Positions 41,212-50,536 are shown, numbered from the stretch's first letter. The stretch is DNA of 64,000 bases from Symbiodinium natans (GCA_905221605.1 CAJNDS010002524.1:991634-1055633), one strand, 5' to 3'. Program-made: numbers and translations. Notes: a model not told the origin generated them from the sequence alone.

Positions 41212-41451
41212 GATGGTCGCTTTTGGTTTGAGTCAGTTCCGGATCGGTCGATTGTGCGTCTCCTTCCCCAGATAGGGCACCAGAGGGCTTTATGCCTCTT
41301 AACGAAGGAATACACGTTGAAACAGGGACCTGAACATGTCTTCAAGCTTATTCCTAAATTGAAAGATTCTTGGGCTCTTTGGGGCCTTTGGGTTGCGTCC
41401 GGCAGGGTGTGGAGGACTTGCTCTCTGAGGAACGTTGGCTCAAGAGCGTAG
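41212..41451 (+). CDS. Exon, unidentified gene
   Basis: DGRFWFESVPDRSIVRLLPQ, IGHQRALCLLTKEYTLKQGP, EHVFKLIPKLKDSWALWGLW, to TAG at 41449. After CGGCAG at 41405 a second frame (GVEDLLSEERWLKSVGCTPS) is open to 41515, so a splice may switch frames. Confidence 0.5.
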   Translation, partial: DGRFWFESVPDRSIVRLLPQIGHQRALCLLTKEYTLKQGPEHVFKLIPKLKDSWALWGLWVASGRVWRTCSLRNVGSRA

Positions 41452-41506
41452 GTTGCACGCCGAGCCACAATCGTCGGCACAAGTGCGGAACATTTGCCAC
41501 CTGGCC

Positions 41507-41593
41507 AAACCCTAAACCCTAAACCCTAAACCCTAAACCCTAAACCCTAAACCCTAAACCCTAAACCCTAAACCCTAAACCCTAAACCCTAAA
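41507..41593. repeat. CCCTAAA array
   Basis: About 12 clean units. A TTTAGGG array follows at 41718-41792 and an octamer CCCCTAAA array at 41845-41917. Confidence 0.95.
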
Positions 41594-41844
41594 CCTCTAA
41601 ACCTAAAACCCCATACCCCTAAGACCTAAACCCGAGCAACTAAGACCCATATTCTAATTGACATGAAAGCCTCAAGTTATGGTCCCCCACCCGACAAGTG
41701 GGGTAGTTAGATTTTAAGGTTTAGGGTTCAGGTTTAGGGTTTAGGGTTTAGGGTTTAGGGTTTAGGGTTTAGGGTTTAGGGTTTAGGGTTTATCTGAAGC
41801 GACTCGGTCAGGACAGCAGCAAGGACAGTTGTGAGGCAGGACAA

Positions 41845-41937
41845 ACCCTAAACCCCTAAACCCCTAAACCCCTAAACCCCTAAACCCCTAAACCCCTAAA
41901 CCCCTAAACCCCTAAACCCTAAACCCTAAACCCATTC
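41845..41937. repeat. CCCCTAAA octamer array
   Basis: Nine units of CCCCTAAA, then three normal units. The octamer variant is locally homogeneous. Confidence 0.95.
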
Positions 41938-41939
41938 AG

Positions 41940-42125
41940 GACAGTAGGACAGGGAGCTCAGGCGGGTAGCTGTACCGAAATGTCGCCACACTAAGGGAGG
42001 CTCAGGCGGGCAACTGTACCGAGATGTCAGCAGGCCAGGGAGGCTCAGGCGTGCAACTGTACCGAAATAAAGCAGGCCTGGGAGGCTCAGGCAGGCAATT
42101 CCACGCACGCAAGGCTTCCTTACAG
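41940..42125. repeat. Tandem ~60-bp repeat
   Basis: Three to four copies of GGGAGGCTCAGGCGGGCAAC TGTACCGA followed by variable bases. Open on both strands; it could encode a repeat but no gene is evident. Confidence 0.7.
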
Positions 42126-42465
42126 AAAAGGCCCCCAAAGAGCTCCCCAATCTTGTAGAGTTGACGATTGAAGGACAGGGTGGGGATTTTGGAAGTGATA
42201 TTTTTTTATAGCACAAAAAGTGGGACCTTAACTCGAGCCGCCCTTCCCACCCCCATAACCCCTCACACCCTAATGCTTCTATACGTTCGGGTTGATAAGG
42301 GTTTAGGGTTTAAGGCTTTGGGTTTAGGGTTTCGGGGCCGAAAGAAAACCCCTAGGCACCCTCACACGGCTCCCTGTTCCGCATCAGCAAAGCAACGCAC
42401 GATTCATTTTAGGGTTTAGGCTTTAGGGTTCAGGGTTTAGGGTTAGTGGCAAGGTGCTTTTGCAG

Positions 42466-42513
42466 ACATGTGCGGCTAAGTTCCTCAACCACGAGCCCAG
42501 CAAGTTCCTCAAC
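42466..42513 (+). CDS. Short exon-like segment
   Basis: Acceptor TTTTGCAG, then TCAAKFLNHEPSKFLN, with an internal KFLN repeat, then a family A element. Confidence 0.35.
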
Positions 42514-42629
42514 CCTACTTAGAGGTTCATGGTTACCTCACAAGTAGGGTTATAAGTAGGATAACTATGGTTAAAACCTTACTCAGGGCACGTACAACCC
42601 TACTTCTAAGTACCCATGAACCTCCAAGT
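42514..42629. mobile_element. Family A MITE
   Basis: TACTTAGAGGTTCATGGTTA and GTACCCATGAACCTCCAAGT ends. Confidence 0.8.
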
Positions 42630-42748
42630 TTGCCTTCTAAACCCTAAACCCTAAACCCTAAACCCTAGACCCTAGACCCTAGACCCTAAACCCTAAACCC
42701 TAAAAACCCTAAACCCTAAACCCCACACTGTAAGTCCTCCACCCACAG

Positions 42749-42811
42749 CCGAGGTGTGGGCTGTCATGGTCCGGCTCATCCTGGCAGGCTCGCGCGAAAC
42801 CCTGAAGCCTT
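42749..42811 (+). CDS. Short exon-like segment
   Basis: Acceptor CACCCACAG, then EVWAVMVRLILAGSRETLK. Confidence 0.4.
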
Positions 42812-42818
42812 AAGCCTG

Positions 42819-42911
42819 GCTGGTTCTTAGTAGGGAATGAGGGGTTTAGGGTTTAGGGTTTAGGGTTTAGGGTTTAGGGTTTAGGGTTTCCCTCATTCCC
42901 TACTAAGAACC
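42819..42911. repeat. Hairpin with a telomere array as its loop
   Basis: GGTTCTTAGTAGGGAATGAG and CTCATTCCCTACTAAGAACC are perfect inverted arms of 20 bases. The loop holds about seven TTTAGGG units. Confidence 0.85.
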
Positions 42912-43146
42912 GGGGGGCAACCTTGAGCCCGAAAAGCCCCGAACTCAAACCCTCCATGAACAGTAAGACTCTGTCGAAGCACAGGGGCCTACTCAGTGCT
43001 GGCAACTGACAGCAGCTGCAACGGCAGAGAGAGAGAGAGAGGGAGAGGGAGAGGGAGAGGGAGAGAGAGCGAGAGAGAAAGAACTGACAGCTGCCGAGCA
43101 CCCTTTCAAGTCAAGTCAGAGCTGTTCAAGGCCTCTTTGTCTCGAC

Positions 43147-45156
43147 ATGGCAGCTCCCCTGGCAGAGTTGAGGACGGCCAAAATGGCCGCGGACGAAGCC
43201 TCGAGGTTTGTGGGTGGTCGCATCTTCTCTGTGGGTCACTCCAACAATGAGGCCGACCAGTTCCTTTGTAGCCGAGTGAGTACACCTTACACTTGTTTGG
43301 GGACTCTCTAGAATCCCGAATAGAACTGAAAGTGTACACTTTCTTTTTGGAGGGGGGGACGGGGGGGGCGGCTTATGAGCTCAGCAACGAAGGTTCTTCA
43401 AGCTCCTTGACAGGCACAACGTGAAGGAGCTCGTGGACATCCGCAGCATACCCTCGAGTGGGAAGTTCCCCCACTTCAAGCGAGGTGCACTTCTGCAGCT
43501 TTGTGAGCGCCGGGGCATTTCCTACCGCCATTGTCCAGAGCTGGGCAACAAAGGAGTGGACGGTGGCATCCTCGCCCTGCTTGCCACAGAGGCCGGCGCA
43601 GCAGCTCTGGAAAAGTTGGCCACCACCGCAAGCGAGGCGACACACCTGGGCCCCAAGACGGCGATGATGTGCGCGGAAGCAGACTGGCGTGACTGCCACC
43701 GACAGGTGGTGGCCCAGCGACTGTTGGAGCAGTTCGGCGTCATCGTGGCGCACATCAAGCGCGACGGCTCCCTGGAGCATCATCCGCAAGACCACCTTCT
43801 GCCACCGCGCTACTTGGGAGGCTTGGTACCCCAGAGGTACCCTTTACCCTTTCTTTTTTGTTGGTTCTGGGTTCCCTTATAAAGTAGCCAGCCCCCAAAA
43901 AAGGTGCCCTGTTAGAATATGGTTGCTGGGCTAGTACTTGGAGATTCATGGCACTTATTAACCAAGTATAACTGTACTTATAACCATATGAGCGCACTGA
44001 AGGGGCTGATAAGTGGGTTAGAAGTACAATTTGAACTGGTTCATAAGTACCATGAAACTCCAAGTAAGGAGTGCAGATGGGTCCGGCTCCGGCCCCACGC
44101 TTCGCGTCGGCCTACTCGGCCGAGGCCTTCTGCTGCGCAGAGCCCGCAGGTCTCCTGGAGGGCTACTCCAAGAGCCTACCAGGAAGGGCTATTATACCCC
44201 TATAGTCCCTTAAAGGGCCCTGAAAAGGGAGCCTACCAGGATGGGCGATTATACCTATAATCCCTCAAGAGGCCCTCAATAGGGTTTAGGGTACCCTATA
44301 ATCCCTTAAAAGGCCCTTAATAGGGATTTCATAGGGTTCAGGGATTTTCAGGCCCCTGATTGCCCATCCTGGTAACAGTTCCAGGAGCTCCGGAGCCTCC
44401 TCCACCGCTCGCCTTAGAGGTGGGGGCAAAGCCCAAGCGCCGTTGGAGTCGCTGGGGCCGTGTGTGACGCCCAAATATGCCATAGACGTGGGTGCCTGGT
44501 TCGAAGAGGTGTTTCAAGGGACTAAAGTTGGGACCCTTACAAGGGGCCTGGGTTATTCAGGGGCCACTTAGGTATATACAGGGACTAGAAGAGAATGAAT
44601 GTATGTATGTGTATATGGGGGGTTATATTCAGATTCATATATATATATATACACATATCTTATAGGGGAATAAGAGTCTTTTCTAGGGGCCCCTCCTCAT
44701 ACCCCTTAAGTGTTGCCTGGGAGGCTACAGGCCTCATGCTACGGCTTTCTGTCGATCGGACGTTGTTTCTGTGGAGCCGCCTTGTACAGTGTACAGTATT
44801 CAGAGGATCGCGCCAAGGGGGAACGTGTTCTTGAACAGCCTTCGCAAAATTTGGCATCCTGCGCTGAATCTCAAACGCAACATCGTTCAGCTAGCCTCCT
44901 TGGCCCTTGCTTGGGGGTTGCTTTGGGTACTTAGCAGGAGGGTTCTGACGTACCCGAAATAAGGTTATACCCAGAGTTACCCTACTGAGAACCTCCAAGT
45001 ACACATGAAGTTCCACAGGAGATGTGTTCACTGCCAAACGAGACCTCCGAAGCCTTACTTGCCGAGCGCAAACAGCGAAAGTCGAAAGCCCTGAAACCCA
45101 TCCGGAAAACCTTTGGGAATCCCCTTCCCCAAGATGGAAGATCTCCGACCTTGTAA
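43147..45156 (+). CDS. DUF488-family protein with C-terminal extension (multi-exon)
   Basis: Exon 1 43147-43275 (MAAPLAELRT... to RIFSVGHSNNEADQFLCSR) ends at the donor GTGAGT. Exon 2 43385-43825 begins after CTCAG. The domain matches DUF488 (PF04343): SVGHSN, then KELVDIRSIPSS, PHFKRGALL, GISYRHCPELGN, and MMCAEADWRDCHRQVVAQ with the conserved CHR. The biochemical role of DUF488 is not known. Exon 3 44077-44175 follows in phase 0 (MGPAPAPRFASAYSAEAFCC). Later exons are less certain: 44385-44503 is open in two frames (KYAIDVGAWFEEVFQ or KPKRRWSRWGRV with a stop), 44720-44925 is open, and 45019-45156 (EMCSLPNETSEALLAERKQR to TAA) is a clear terminal exon. The introns are MITE-like elements. 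If the gene stops at 44468 instead, the 45019 exon belongs to another gene. Confidence 0.75.
43276..43384 (+). other. GT-AG intron 1 of the DUF488 gene
   Basis: Starts GTGAGT and ends ATGAGCTCAG, phase 0 on both sides, 109 bases, with a poly-G-rich stretch near the 3' end. Confidence 0.7.
43826..44076. mobile_element. Composite intron: introner plus family A MITE
   Basis: 43830-43934 (CCCAGAGGTACCC ... GGTTGCTGGGCTAG) is closely related to the FEN1 intron. It is followed without gap by a family A element (43935-44066). The donor GTACCC and the acceptor GAGTGCAG restore phase 0. Confidence 0.65.
44176..44384. mobile_element. Inverted-repeat element forming the next intron
   Basis: TACCAGGAAGGGCTATTATA and GATTGCCCATCCTGGTA are the ends. 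ATAATCCCTTAAAAGGCCC is repeated with variation three times inside. Confidence 0.6.
44505..44715. mobile_element. MITE-like element, family G
   Basis: CAAGGGACTAAAGTTGGGACCC and TCTAGGGGCCCCTCCTCATACC. A related copy is at 52237-52405. Contains a TA-rich core. Confidence 0.6.
44925..45003. mobile_element. Family A MITE, short
   Basis: TTTGGGTACTTAGCAGGAGGG and GAGAACCTCCAAGTAC. Confidence 0.5.
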
Positions 45157-45299
45157 AGCCTACATCCTAAAAGGTGTGTGTTTTGCTTTATAACCGGGTT
45201 GCTGTTTAGGAGCACAAAACAAGCTACCATAATCTGTGTGTGCATGTAGTTTAAAGCACTAATGGCTTCATGGGATCATAGCTTGATTTAAACAAGAGC

Positions 45300-45423
45300 C
45301 CATAACGCCACCCGTCTCCGCCCCTCCTTTTCCCGAAAAAAGCCGAAGTTTCTACCTGCACAGCGAAGGGAGCCGCTGAAAGCGCTCAAAGACCGATTTC
45401 CGCCCAATCTCAATCCTTCCTGA
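45300..45423 (+). CDS. Possible terminal exon
   Basis: RLRPSFSRKKPKFLPAQRRE, PLKALKDRFPPNLNPS and TGA. Basic. No clear acceptor. Confidence 0.35.
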
Positions 45424-45520
45424 GGCCCAATCCCCTTTCCCTAAAGCCTAAACACTAACTCCCTACAACCCTGGACCCAAGGCAACAACCCTAAACCCGA
45501 AACCCTAAACCCTAAACCAG

Positions 45521-45615
45521 GCAGCTTGGCTTGGGGGTGCAGCTGCTACAGCCTCTCCGCACAAAACGCCGAAGAATTGAGCTGCTCTGCCTGCAAGTGG
45601 AAATGCTTCAGTTGG
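45521..45615 (+). CDS. Exon ending on a telomere-unit donor
   Basis: CCCTAAACCAG gives the acceptor from a repeat remnant. Reads LGLGVQLLQPLRTKRRRIEL, LCLQVEMLQL, then GTTTAGGG. Leucine-rich. Both splice sites are repeat-derived. Confidence 0.45.
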
Positions 45616-45716
45616 GTTTAGGGTTTAGGCTTTAGGGTTTAGGGTTTAGGATTCTACCCCGGCCGAACCCTGAATGGAAAAGAGTCCAGTGGTTGGGTTC
45701 AGGTTTTAGTCCTGGC

Positions 45717-46037
45717 TCAAAAGGTGTAGCGTTTAGGCAGTTTGGGTTGCTCGAACTTGAGGACCCCTTTCCCTAAGGCACTAAGGCCACTTCTTTTTGG
45801 GATTTGGGGGCCCACAGGCCTTCTTATACAAGGTTTTTGGGCTATTTGAGCCTCAGGGTTCCCCTTCTTTCGCGGAACTTCCGCGTGAGGAAATGCCGCG
45901 GCGCAAGCAGCCTTTGATCCCCTCGCATGCCCTGGCATCGACGAGGACTTTGTTTTAAGGCCCCCCCCCCCCCCCGAAAGACCACAGTACAGAAGACCTG
46001 CATGTCGGATGGCACCCTTCTGTGAGGGTCCCCACAT
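45717..46037 (-). CDS. Weak minus-strand frame
   Basis: A 106-codon frame interrupted by low complexity from a poly-C tract (45961-45975). Listed because no + strand exon explains this stretch. Probably chance. Confidence 0.15.
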   Translation of the reverse strand: MWGPSQKGAIRHAGLLYCGLSGGGGGLKTKSSSMPGHARGSKAACAAAFPHAEVPRKKGNPEAQIAQKPCIRRPVGPQIPKRSGLSALGKGVLKFEQPKLPKRYTF

Positions 46038-46127
46038 TGAAAGTTTAGGGCTTCAACAAATCCAGGTGTAAAAGGTTTTAGGGCAAAAGGGAAGACACAA
46101 GGCTGGTTGCAAAAGGGTCAAAGTGGT

Positions 46128-46316
46128 TACTTGGAGGTTCAGCGCACTTTGAGCCCCAACTATGACTGTACTTGTTGTCAGCCCCCCTAAGTCCTCTAAG
46201 TAGGTTATAAGTAGACTTCTGATCGGGGTTCTACGTACCCATATGAACCCCCCTAAACCCTAAACCCTAAACAACTTATAATTGGGGTTTTACGTACCCC
46301 AAATGAACCGCCAAGT
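46128..46316. mobile_element. Family A MITE with CCCTAAA insert
   Basis: TACTTGGAGGTTCAGCGCAC and GTACCCCAAATGAACCGCCA ends. A CCCTAAACCCTAAACCCTAAA insert is at 46253-46273 within the right arm, whose sequence is repeated on both sides of the insert. Confidence 0.7.
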
Positions 46317-46355
46317 CACCCTGATCGGCTCATGGCCGAAGCCCGTTGAGCGCAG

Positions 46356-46448
46356 GAGCCGACCGACATAGAGAAGGATTTCGCCCAGGATCCGATTTGG
46401 AAGCAGCAAGTCGAAAATAGAATGCAAACGTGGGAAATCTCGCCCTAA
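46356..46448 (+). CDS. Exon, unidentified gene
   Basis: Acceptor TGAGCGCAG, then EPTDIEKDFAQDPIWKQQVE, NRMQTWEISP and TAA formed by CCCTAAA. The repeat-made stop means it could be a terminal exon or read into an intron. Confidence 0.5.
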   Translation, partial: EPTDIEKDFAQDPIWKQQVENRMQTWEISP

Positions 46449-46756
46449 ACCTCAAAACGTAATTCCGAACCCATAATAACCCAATGGCATCACGCACGAA
46501 ACCTTAAAACGGAACACGAAATCCTAAACAGCTTAAAACGTAGCTCCAAACCGATAGTGCGGGGAGGGGTGCCCCAAAGAAAGATGCGAACCCCGCATTG
46601 GCAAGAGGAATGCCGGGCCCGAGCGAGCGCTAGGGTTTAGGGTTTGGAGTTTGGGGTTTGGGGTAAGGGGTTGAGGGCTTAGAGGATAAGAACCCAACAA
46701 CTGCTTTTTCATGTTTTGGCAATAAATCCCGAATTGGATTCTTGGATTTCCTACAG

Positions 46757-46849
46757 CAAGGCAAGCTTTGGGAAGGTATGGGCATAGGGTGCGAGTCGGA
46801 GGATGGAGGGGTTCAGGGGTTATTGGGCCAAGGACGGCCAGGGAGTGAA
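46757..46849 (+). CDS. Exon interrupted by a MITE
   Basis: Acceptor TTCCTACAG, then QGKLWEGMGIGCESEDGGVQ, GLLGQGRPGSE, into the family D element at 46850. Confidence 0.4.
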
Positions 46850-46968
46850 ATGGTGGCTTCTGAAATTAGGGTACCTTCTTGAGGTCATGATTATAAGGGA
46901 ATCCTAGGGAATCCTACGATTTGCGGGTCTATTTTAGGGGTTCTCATTTTCGTAAACACCCAAGTTGC
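46850..46968. mobile_element. Family D element
   Basis: GGCTTCTGAAATTAGGGTACC and TTCTCATTTTCGTAAACACCC ends. Confidence 0.65.
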
Positions 46969-47060
46969 GTCGAAAGGTTTTGTAGGATTTGTACAGGGTG
47001 TAGGGTTCAGGGTCTTGAGGGCTAATTATAGGGTTTACGTTGGGTTTATATGATTTGCAG

Positions 47061-47190
47061 AGCTAGAAGGGCTGAGGAGTCGAGATTGGGTTTTGATGCA
47101 TGCTGGATGGGAATCATGGTCATTAAGGGTTTTGGTGTCGGAGCCTTATGTTGTGTTTGCAAAGTTGTTTATAAGTTCCAGGGGCGTTTA
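47061..47190 (+). CDS. Exon, unidentified gene
   Basis: Acceptor ATTTGCAG, then LEGLRSRDWVLMHAGWESWS, LRVLVSEPYVVFAKLFISSR. A second frame is open here too. Confidence 0.45.
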
Positions 47191-47454
47191 ACAATGCTAT
47201 ATAGAAGAGGATTTTATACATACCAAGAAATCAGTAAATAGCATGTGTACATATATATATATACATATGTGTATCACTCTATTCTGCAAAGGGGGGAGTT
47301 ACTGCGGGGTGAGCTCTCCCGTCCGAGACATCAGTATACTACACACCAGATCCAGAAGCCGCGCCCAGGGTTCCACAGACAAGGCAAGGGCAGCCTTGAC
47401 TAACCCACAGGGAGGCACAAGTTGGGCCCCTTGTCAAGTGTGAGCCTGCTTCTC

Positions 47455-47605
47455 CTAAACCCTAAACCCTCAACCCTCAACCCTCAACCCTAAACCCTAG
47501 ACCCTAGACCCTAGACCCTAAACCCTAAACCCTAAACCCTAGCCCTAAACCCTAAATCCCTAAATCCCTAAATCCCTAGATCCCTAGATCCCTAGATCCC
47601 TAAAC
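47455..47605. repeat. Mosaic CCCTAAA array with variant blocks
   Basis: Successive blocks of CCCTCAA, CCCTAGA, CCCTAAA, CCCTAAAT and CCCTAGAT. Each variant is repeated two to four times in a row. Confidence 0.95.
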
Positions 47606-47688
47606 CAGCCTAACCAAGGAACCCTTAGTCCTACACGTTGACACAAACCGAAGCCCTAATGAAGCCCCAGAGGCCTGAGACCCTGAAC

Positions 47689-47773
47689 CCGGAGCCGGCG
47701 TCGAGGTATTTCACTTACGACACCTTCGACGACCGAACGACGCTGGCTTCGAAAACATCTAGCTCTGAAGGAT
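47689..47773 (+). CDS. Exon-like segment
   Basis: EPASRYFTYDTFDDRTTLAS, KTSSSEG, then a TTTAGGG array. Confidence 0.45.
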
Positions 47774-48418
47774 TTAGGGTTTAGAGTTTAGGCACTCCTC
47801 AGTCTGTGCTGAAAAAGGGTTTAGGTACTGAGGGGTTTTGAGCTCGCATGAGAGGGTGTAGGGTTAACTTGCGTTTTAGGGCGTAGGTACCTACCCCGGC
47901 TTACTGAAGCAGCCCGGCAGCAAAAAGGCATAGGTACTCAGGGCGTGCATCTACGGGTTTTGGGGGGTTGGGGTGCTCTAACGGTTTAGGGGGTTTAGGG
48001 CTTAGCCTTCGGAATCTGCAGCAGGAAGAGGCAACACCAAGTGCGATAGACACCTGAAGACTGAACGTTGAACCCTAAGCCGAGATATTGACCAGCCGCA
48101 GCTTGCATGCTTGCGTGAGACTTCAGGGCTTGGTTCCGAGATCCTAAGAGCATGGCAGCCCGTAATCCCGAAAAGGGAAGTGGTCAGCCCAAACATCCCA
48201 CCATATGAAAGCGGCCTAACCATCTTGTGACAAAATTGGCCCCCAGTGAGCCTCAAGCCCTCTAATTCAAGAATGTGCCCTTATAAGGCTTACCCCCTTA
48301 AAAGTTATGAGCTGGCACAGACCATGATGTACCCTAGAACCTTTGCACTTGCGGCGGCTTTCTCCAGAGAAGTCAGGGTTCACCCCAAGCCTGTTGCACT
48401 TATTGTCTACCATAGAAA

Positions 48419-48600
48419 AGGAGAGATAGAGAGAGAGAGAGAGAAACAAAAAAACAAAACAAATGCTAAATAAATGAAAAAACCAAATAACACAAAGAGA
48501 GAGCGAGAGAGAATAAAAGAACAGAAATACAATAAAATGAGAGAGAGAGAGAGAGCGACACAGAGAGCAAATCAAGAATAGCAGACAGAGGGTGAGAGGC
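48419..48600. repeat. GA-rich microsatellite region
   Basis: (GA)n blocks at 48419-48445, 48498-48512 and 48538-48556 with A-rich spacers. The 48000-48400 stretch before it shows no clear gene. Confidence 0.85.
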
Positions 48601-48707
48601 GGGATGGCACTTTGAGGCCCCCTGAATGATCCTGAACACGGGAACCCTAAAACCCTAAAACCCTAAAACCCTAAACCCTAAACCCTAAACCCTAAACCCT
48701 AAACCCT

Positions 48708-48815
48708 CTGAGGTGGAAGGTGCTGGACGGCCTGGAGACGTGCCTCCGCAGCGTCCCGGGCGGGAGCACAAACCCATGGATCGGCGCCTCCGACTTGTGG
48801 GAGGCGCGGCTTCTG
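48708..48815 (+). CDS. Exon, unidentified gene
   Basis: Follows a CCCTAAA array directly: LRWKVLDGLETCLRSVPGGS, TNPWIGASDLWEARLL, phase 0, then donor GTAGGG overlapping the next TTTAGGG array. One of the most convincing exons. Confidence 0.55.
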
Positions 48816-48974
48816 GTAGGGTTTAGGGTTTAGGGTTTAGGGTTTAGGGTGTAGGGTTTAGGGTTTAGGGTTAGGGTTTAGCGTTTAGGGTTTAGGGTTT
48901 AGGGTTTAGGGTTTAGGGTTTAGGGTTTAGGGTTTAGGGTTTAGGGTTTAGGGTTTAGGGTTTAGGGTTTAGGG
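48816..48974 (+). repeat. Long TTTAGGG array
   Basis: About 22 units with one TTTAGCG unit. A partial family A element follows (48985-49060). Confidence 0.95.
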
Positions 48975-49375
48975 CTACTTGCAGGTTCATGGGCGCGTAT
49001 AAGAGGGGTTAGAAGTAGGTTAGCCATGGTTATAACCTTATCTCGGGCACTTTGAGAGATTTGATCAAAATGGCGCTAAACCCCCCTCCCCGCCCCCCAT
49101 TTTGGATCTTGTAAACGCCACCCGTTTTGACCATGGGTGGCCTAGTAGCAGGAATTCAACCCCTGCTTCGCCCTCAGTCCAGCCAAGCTCTCGCCCCTTT
49201 CGGATTTTCCAGTCTGGAAAAAGACGAGCGTTATCCAGACCAGGCAGTGGCAGGGTCTCAAGGTGCGACAGGGGGAGAGCGATAAGAACCCCACATCCAC
49301 ATGTTGTTGCTATTAGACCCGCTACATCAGTCCTGTCCCCTTCCAAACGAACTGTACAACAACAAGCATGACAGG

Positions 49376-49740
49376 TACTACAAAGCCATCCCTACTTCTG
49401 AGGGCGGCGCGAGGACAAAACAGCACCAGGGGACTGCAACACTTCAAATGTGCAGACATGCTCATAAGCACCCTTGGCGCCGGCAAGCGCAGGCGTGTGT
49501 GCCCTTGCGAAACTCCTCGAGAGAACACCTACCCTACTTCTGAGGGCGGTGCGAAGACAACCCAACACTCGGGGAATGCAACTACGAGCGCAGACATGAC
49601 AAAAGGCCGCTTTTGGCTCGGTCACGCCGGCCACTTGGCGAAAGCGAGCTCGCGGACGGAAGACGCAGCGATGCCCGTCCACCGACCCAGCCTCCCTACG
49701 CTGGGTACTCCCAAACGCAGCTCAAGTCAGTAGGCCATTG
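49376..49740 (+). other. Diverged tandem duplication, possibly coding
   Basis: CTACTTCTGAGGGCGGCGCG and CTACTTCTGAGGGCGGTGCG start two copies about 147 bases apart. Both can read TSEGGA.T.QH.G.AT but in different frames. A 49102-49371 frame upstream is open but has no family motif. Confidence 0.4.
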
Positions 49741-50473
49741 GCGACGTGATGGTACGGTTTCTATGTTGGGTTCTTAGGGGTGATTCAGAGAGCGGTTTAC
49801 CTTTACTTTTCCTTTCGTACACCATCAATCTCATGACACTTGAATCGCCCAAGGGTACATCCATGAAGAGCACACATGATACTGTCATTGTAGGTAAGGG
49901 GCGCACGCTATGATATTATGAATGCTTGGTCTTTATGAACTCGCGAATGAATTGAAGGGTGCTAACGTCTCAAAGCCTGCGGTAATGCTAAAACCGTGAG
50001 GAAAGGAAGGGAGTGCGTGATCGCAGAGAACACACCAAGAAACCCATTAAATGAACTCTATTTCATGGGGCTTTTCACGCATTCCTTGTAAAGCCTGTGT
50101 TGTTCAAAGAGCACGGTTTGGCTTGTCTACTTCCCGTGGTTCTCCAGAAGGGGAAGAGCCGTTTCGTACATCTGCTACCCTAAGCCCGAAGCCCCAGATT
50201 GAACCCTTAGGGTATAGGGATTAGGGTTCATAGCGTGTAGGGTTTAGGGTTTAGGGTTTAGGGTCCGAATCTCCCTTTCTGGCAGAGCCTCCTCGAGTCC
50301 AGATGTGCAAAAACCTGCCGTCGCCTTTCAAGCGCTAGGCAGCAACACCAATTGAACCGTTAGGGTTCTGGGTTTAGGGTTTCGGGTATAGGGTTTAGGG
50401 TTTAGGGTTTAGGTCCAAAATGCTTGAAACCCTGAACCGCATTTTAGGAGTCCCAAACCCCTAAACCCTAAAT

Positions 50474-50536
50474 CATGTTGTGTTGGTTGTCAGTGAATCC
50501 TCGAAGTGGTTTGTAACAAGCATAACCCACGAACAG
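50474..50536 (+). CDS. Exon with donor GTAGGG
   Basis: HVVLVVSESSKWFVTSITHE, Q, then GTAGGG. An alternative start is after GTTGTCAG at 50492. The 49740-50470 interval holds GGTACGGTTTCTA-type repeat and array remnants. Confidence 0.45.

Noticed and set aside
3846-48974. Telomere arrays as a CRISPR-like spaced repeat
   Set aside because: The unit is 7 bp and mostly contiguous; unique stretches between arrays vary in length and look like exons and introns.
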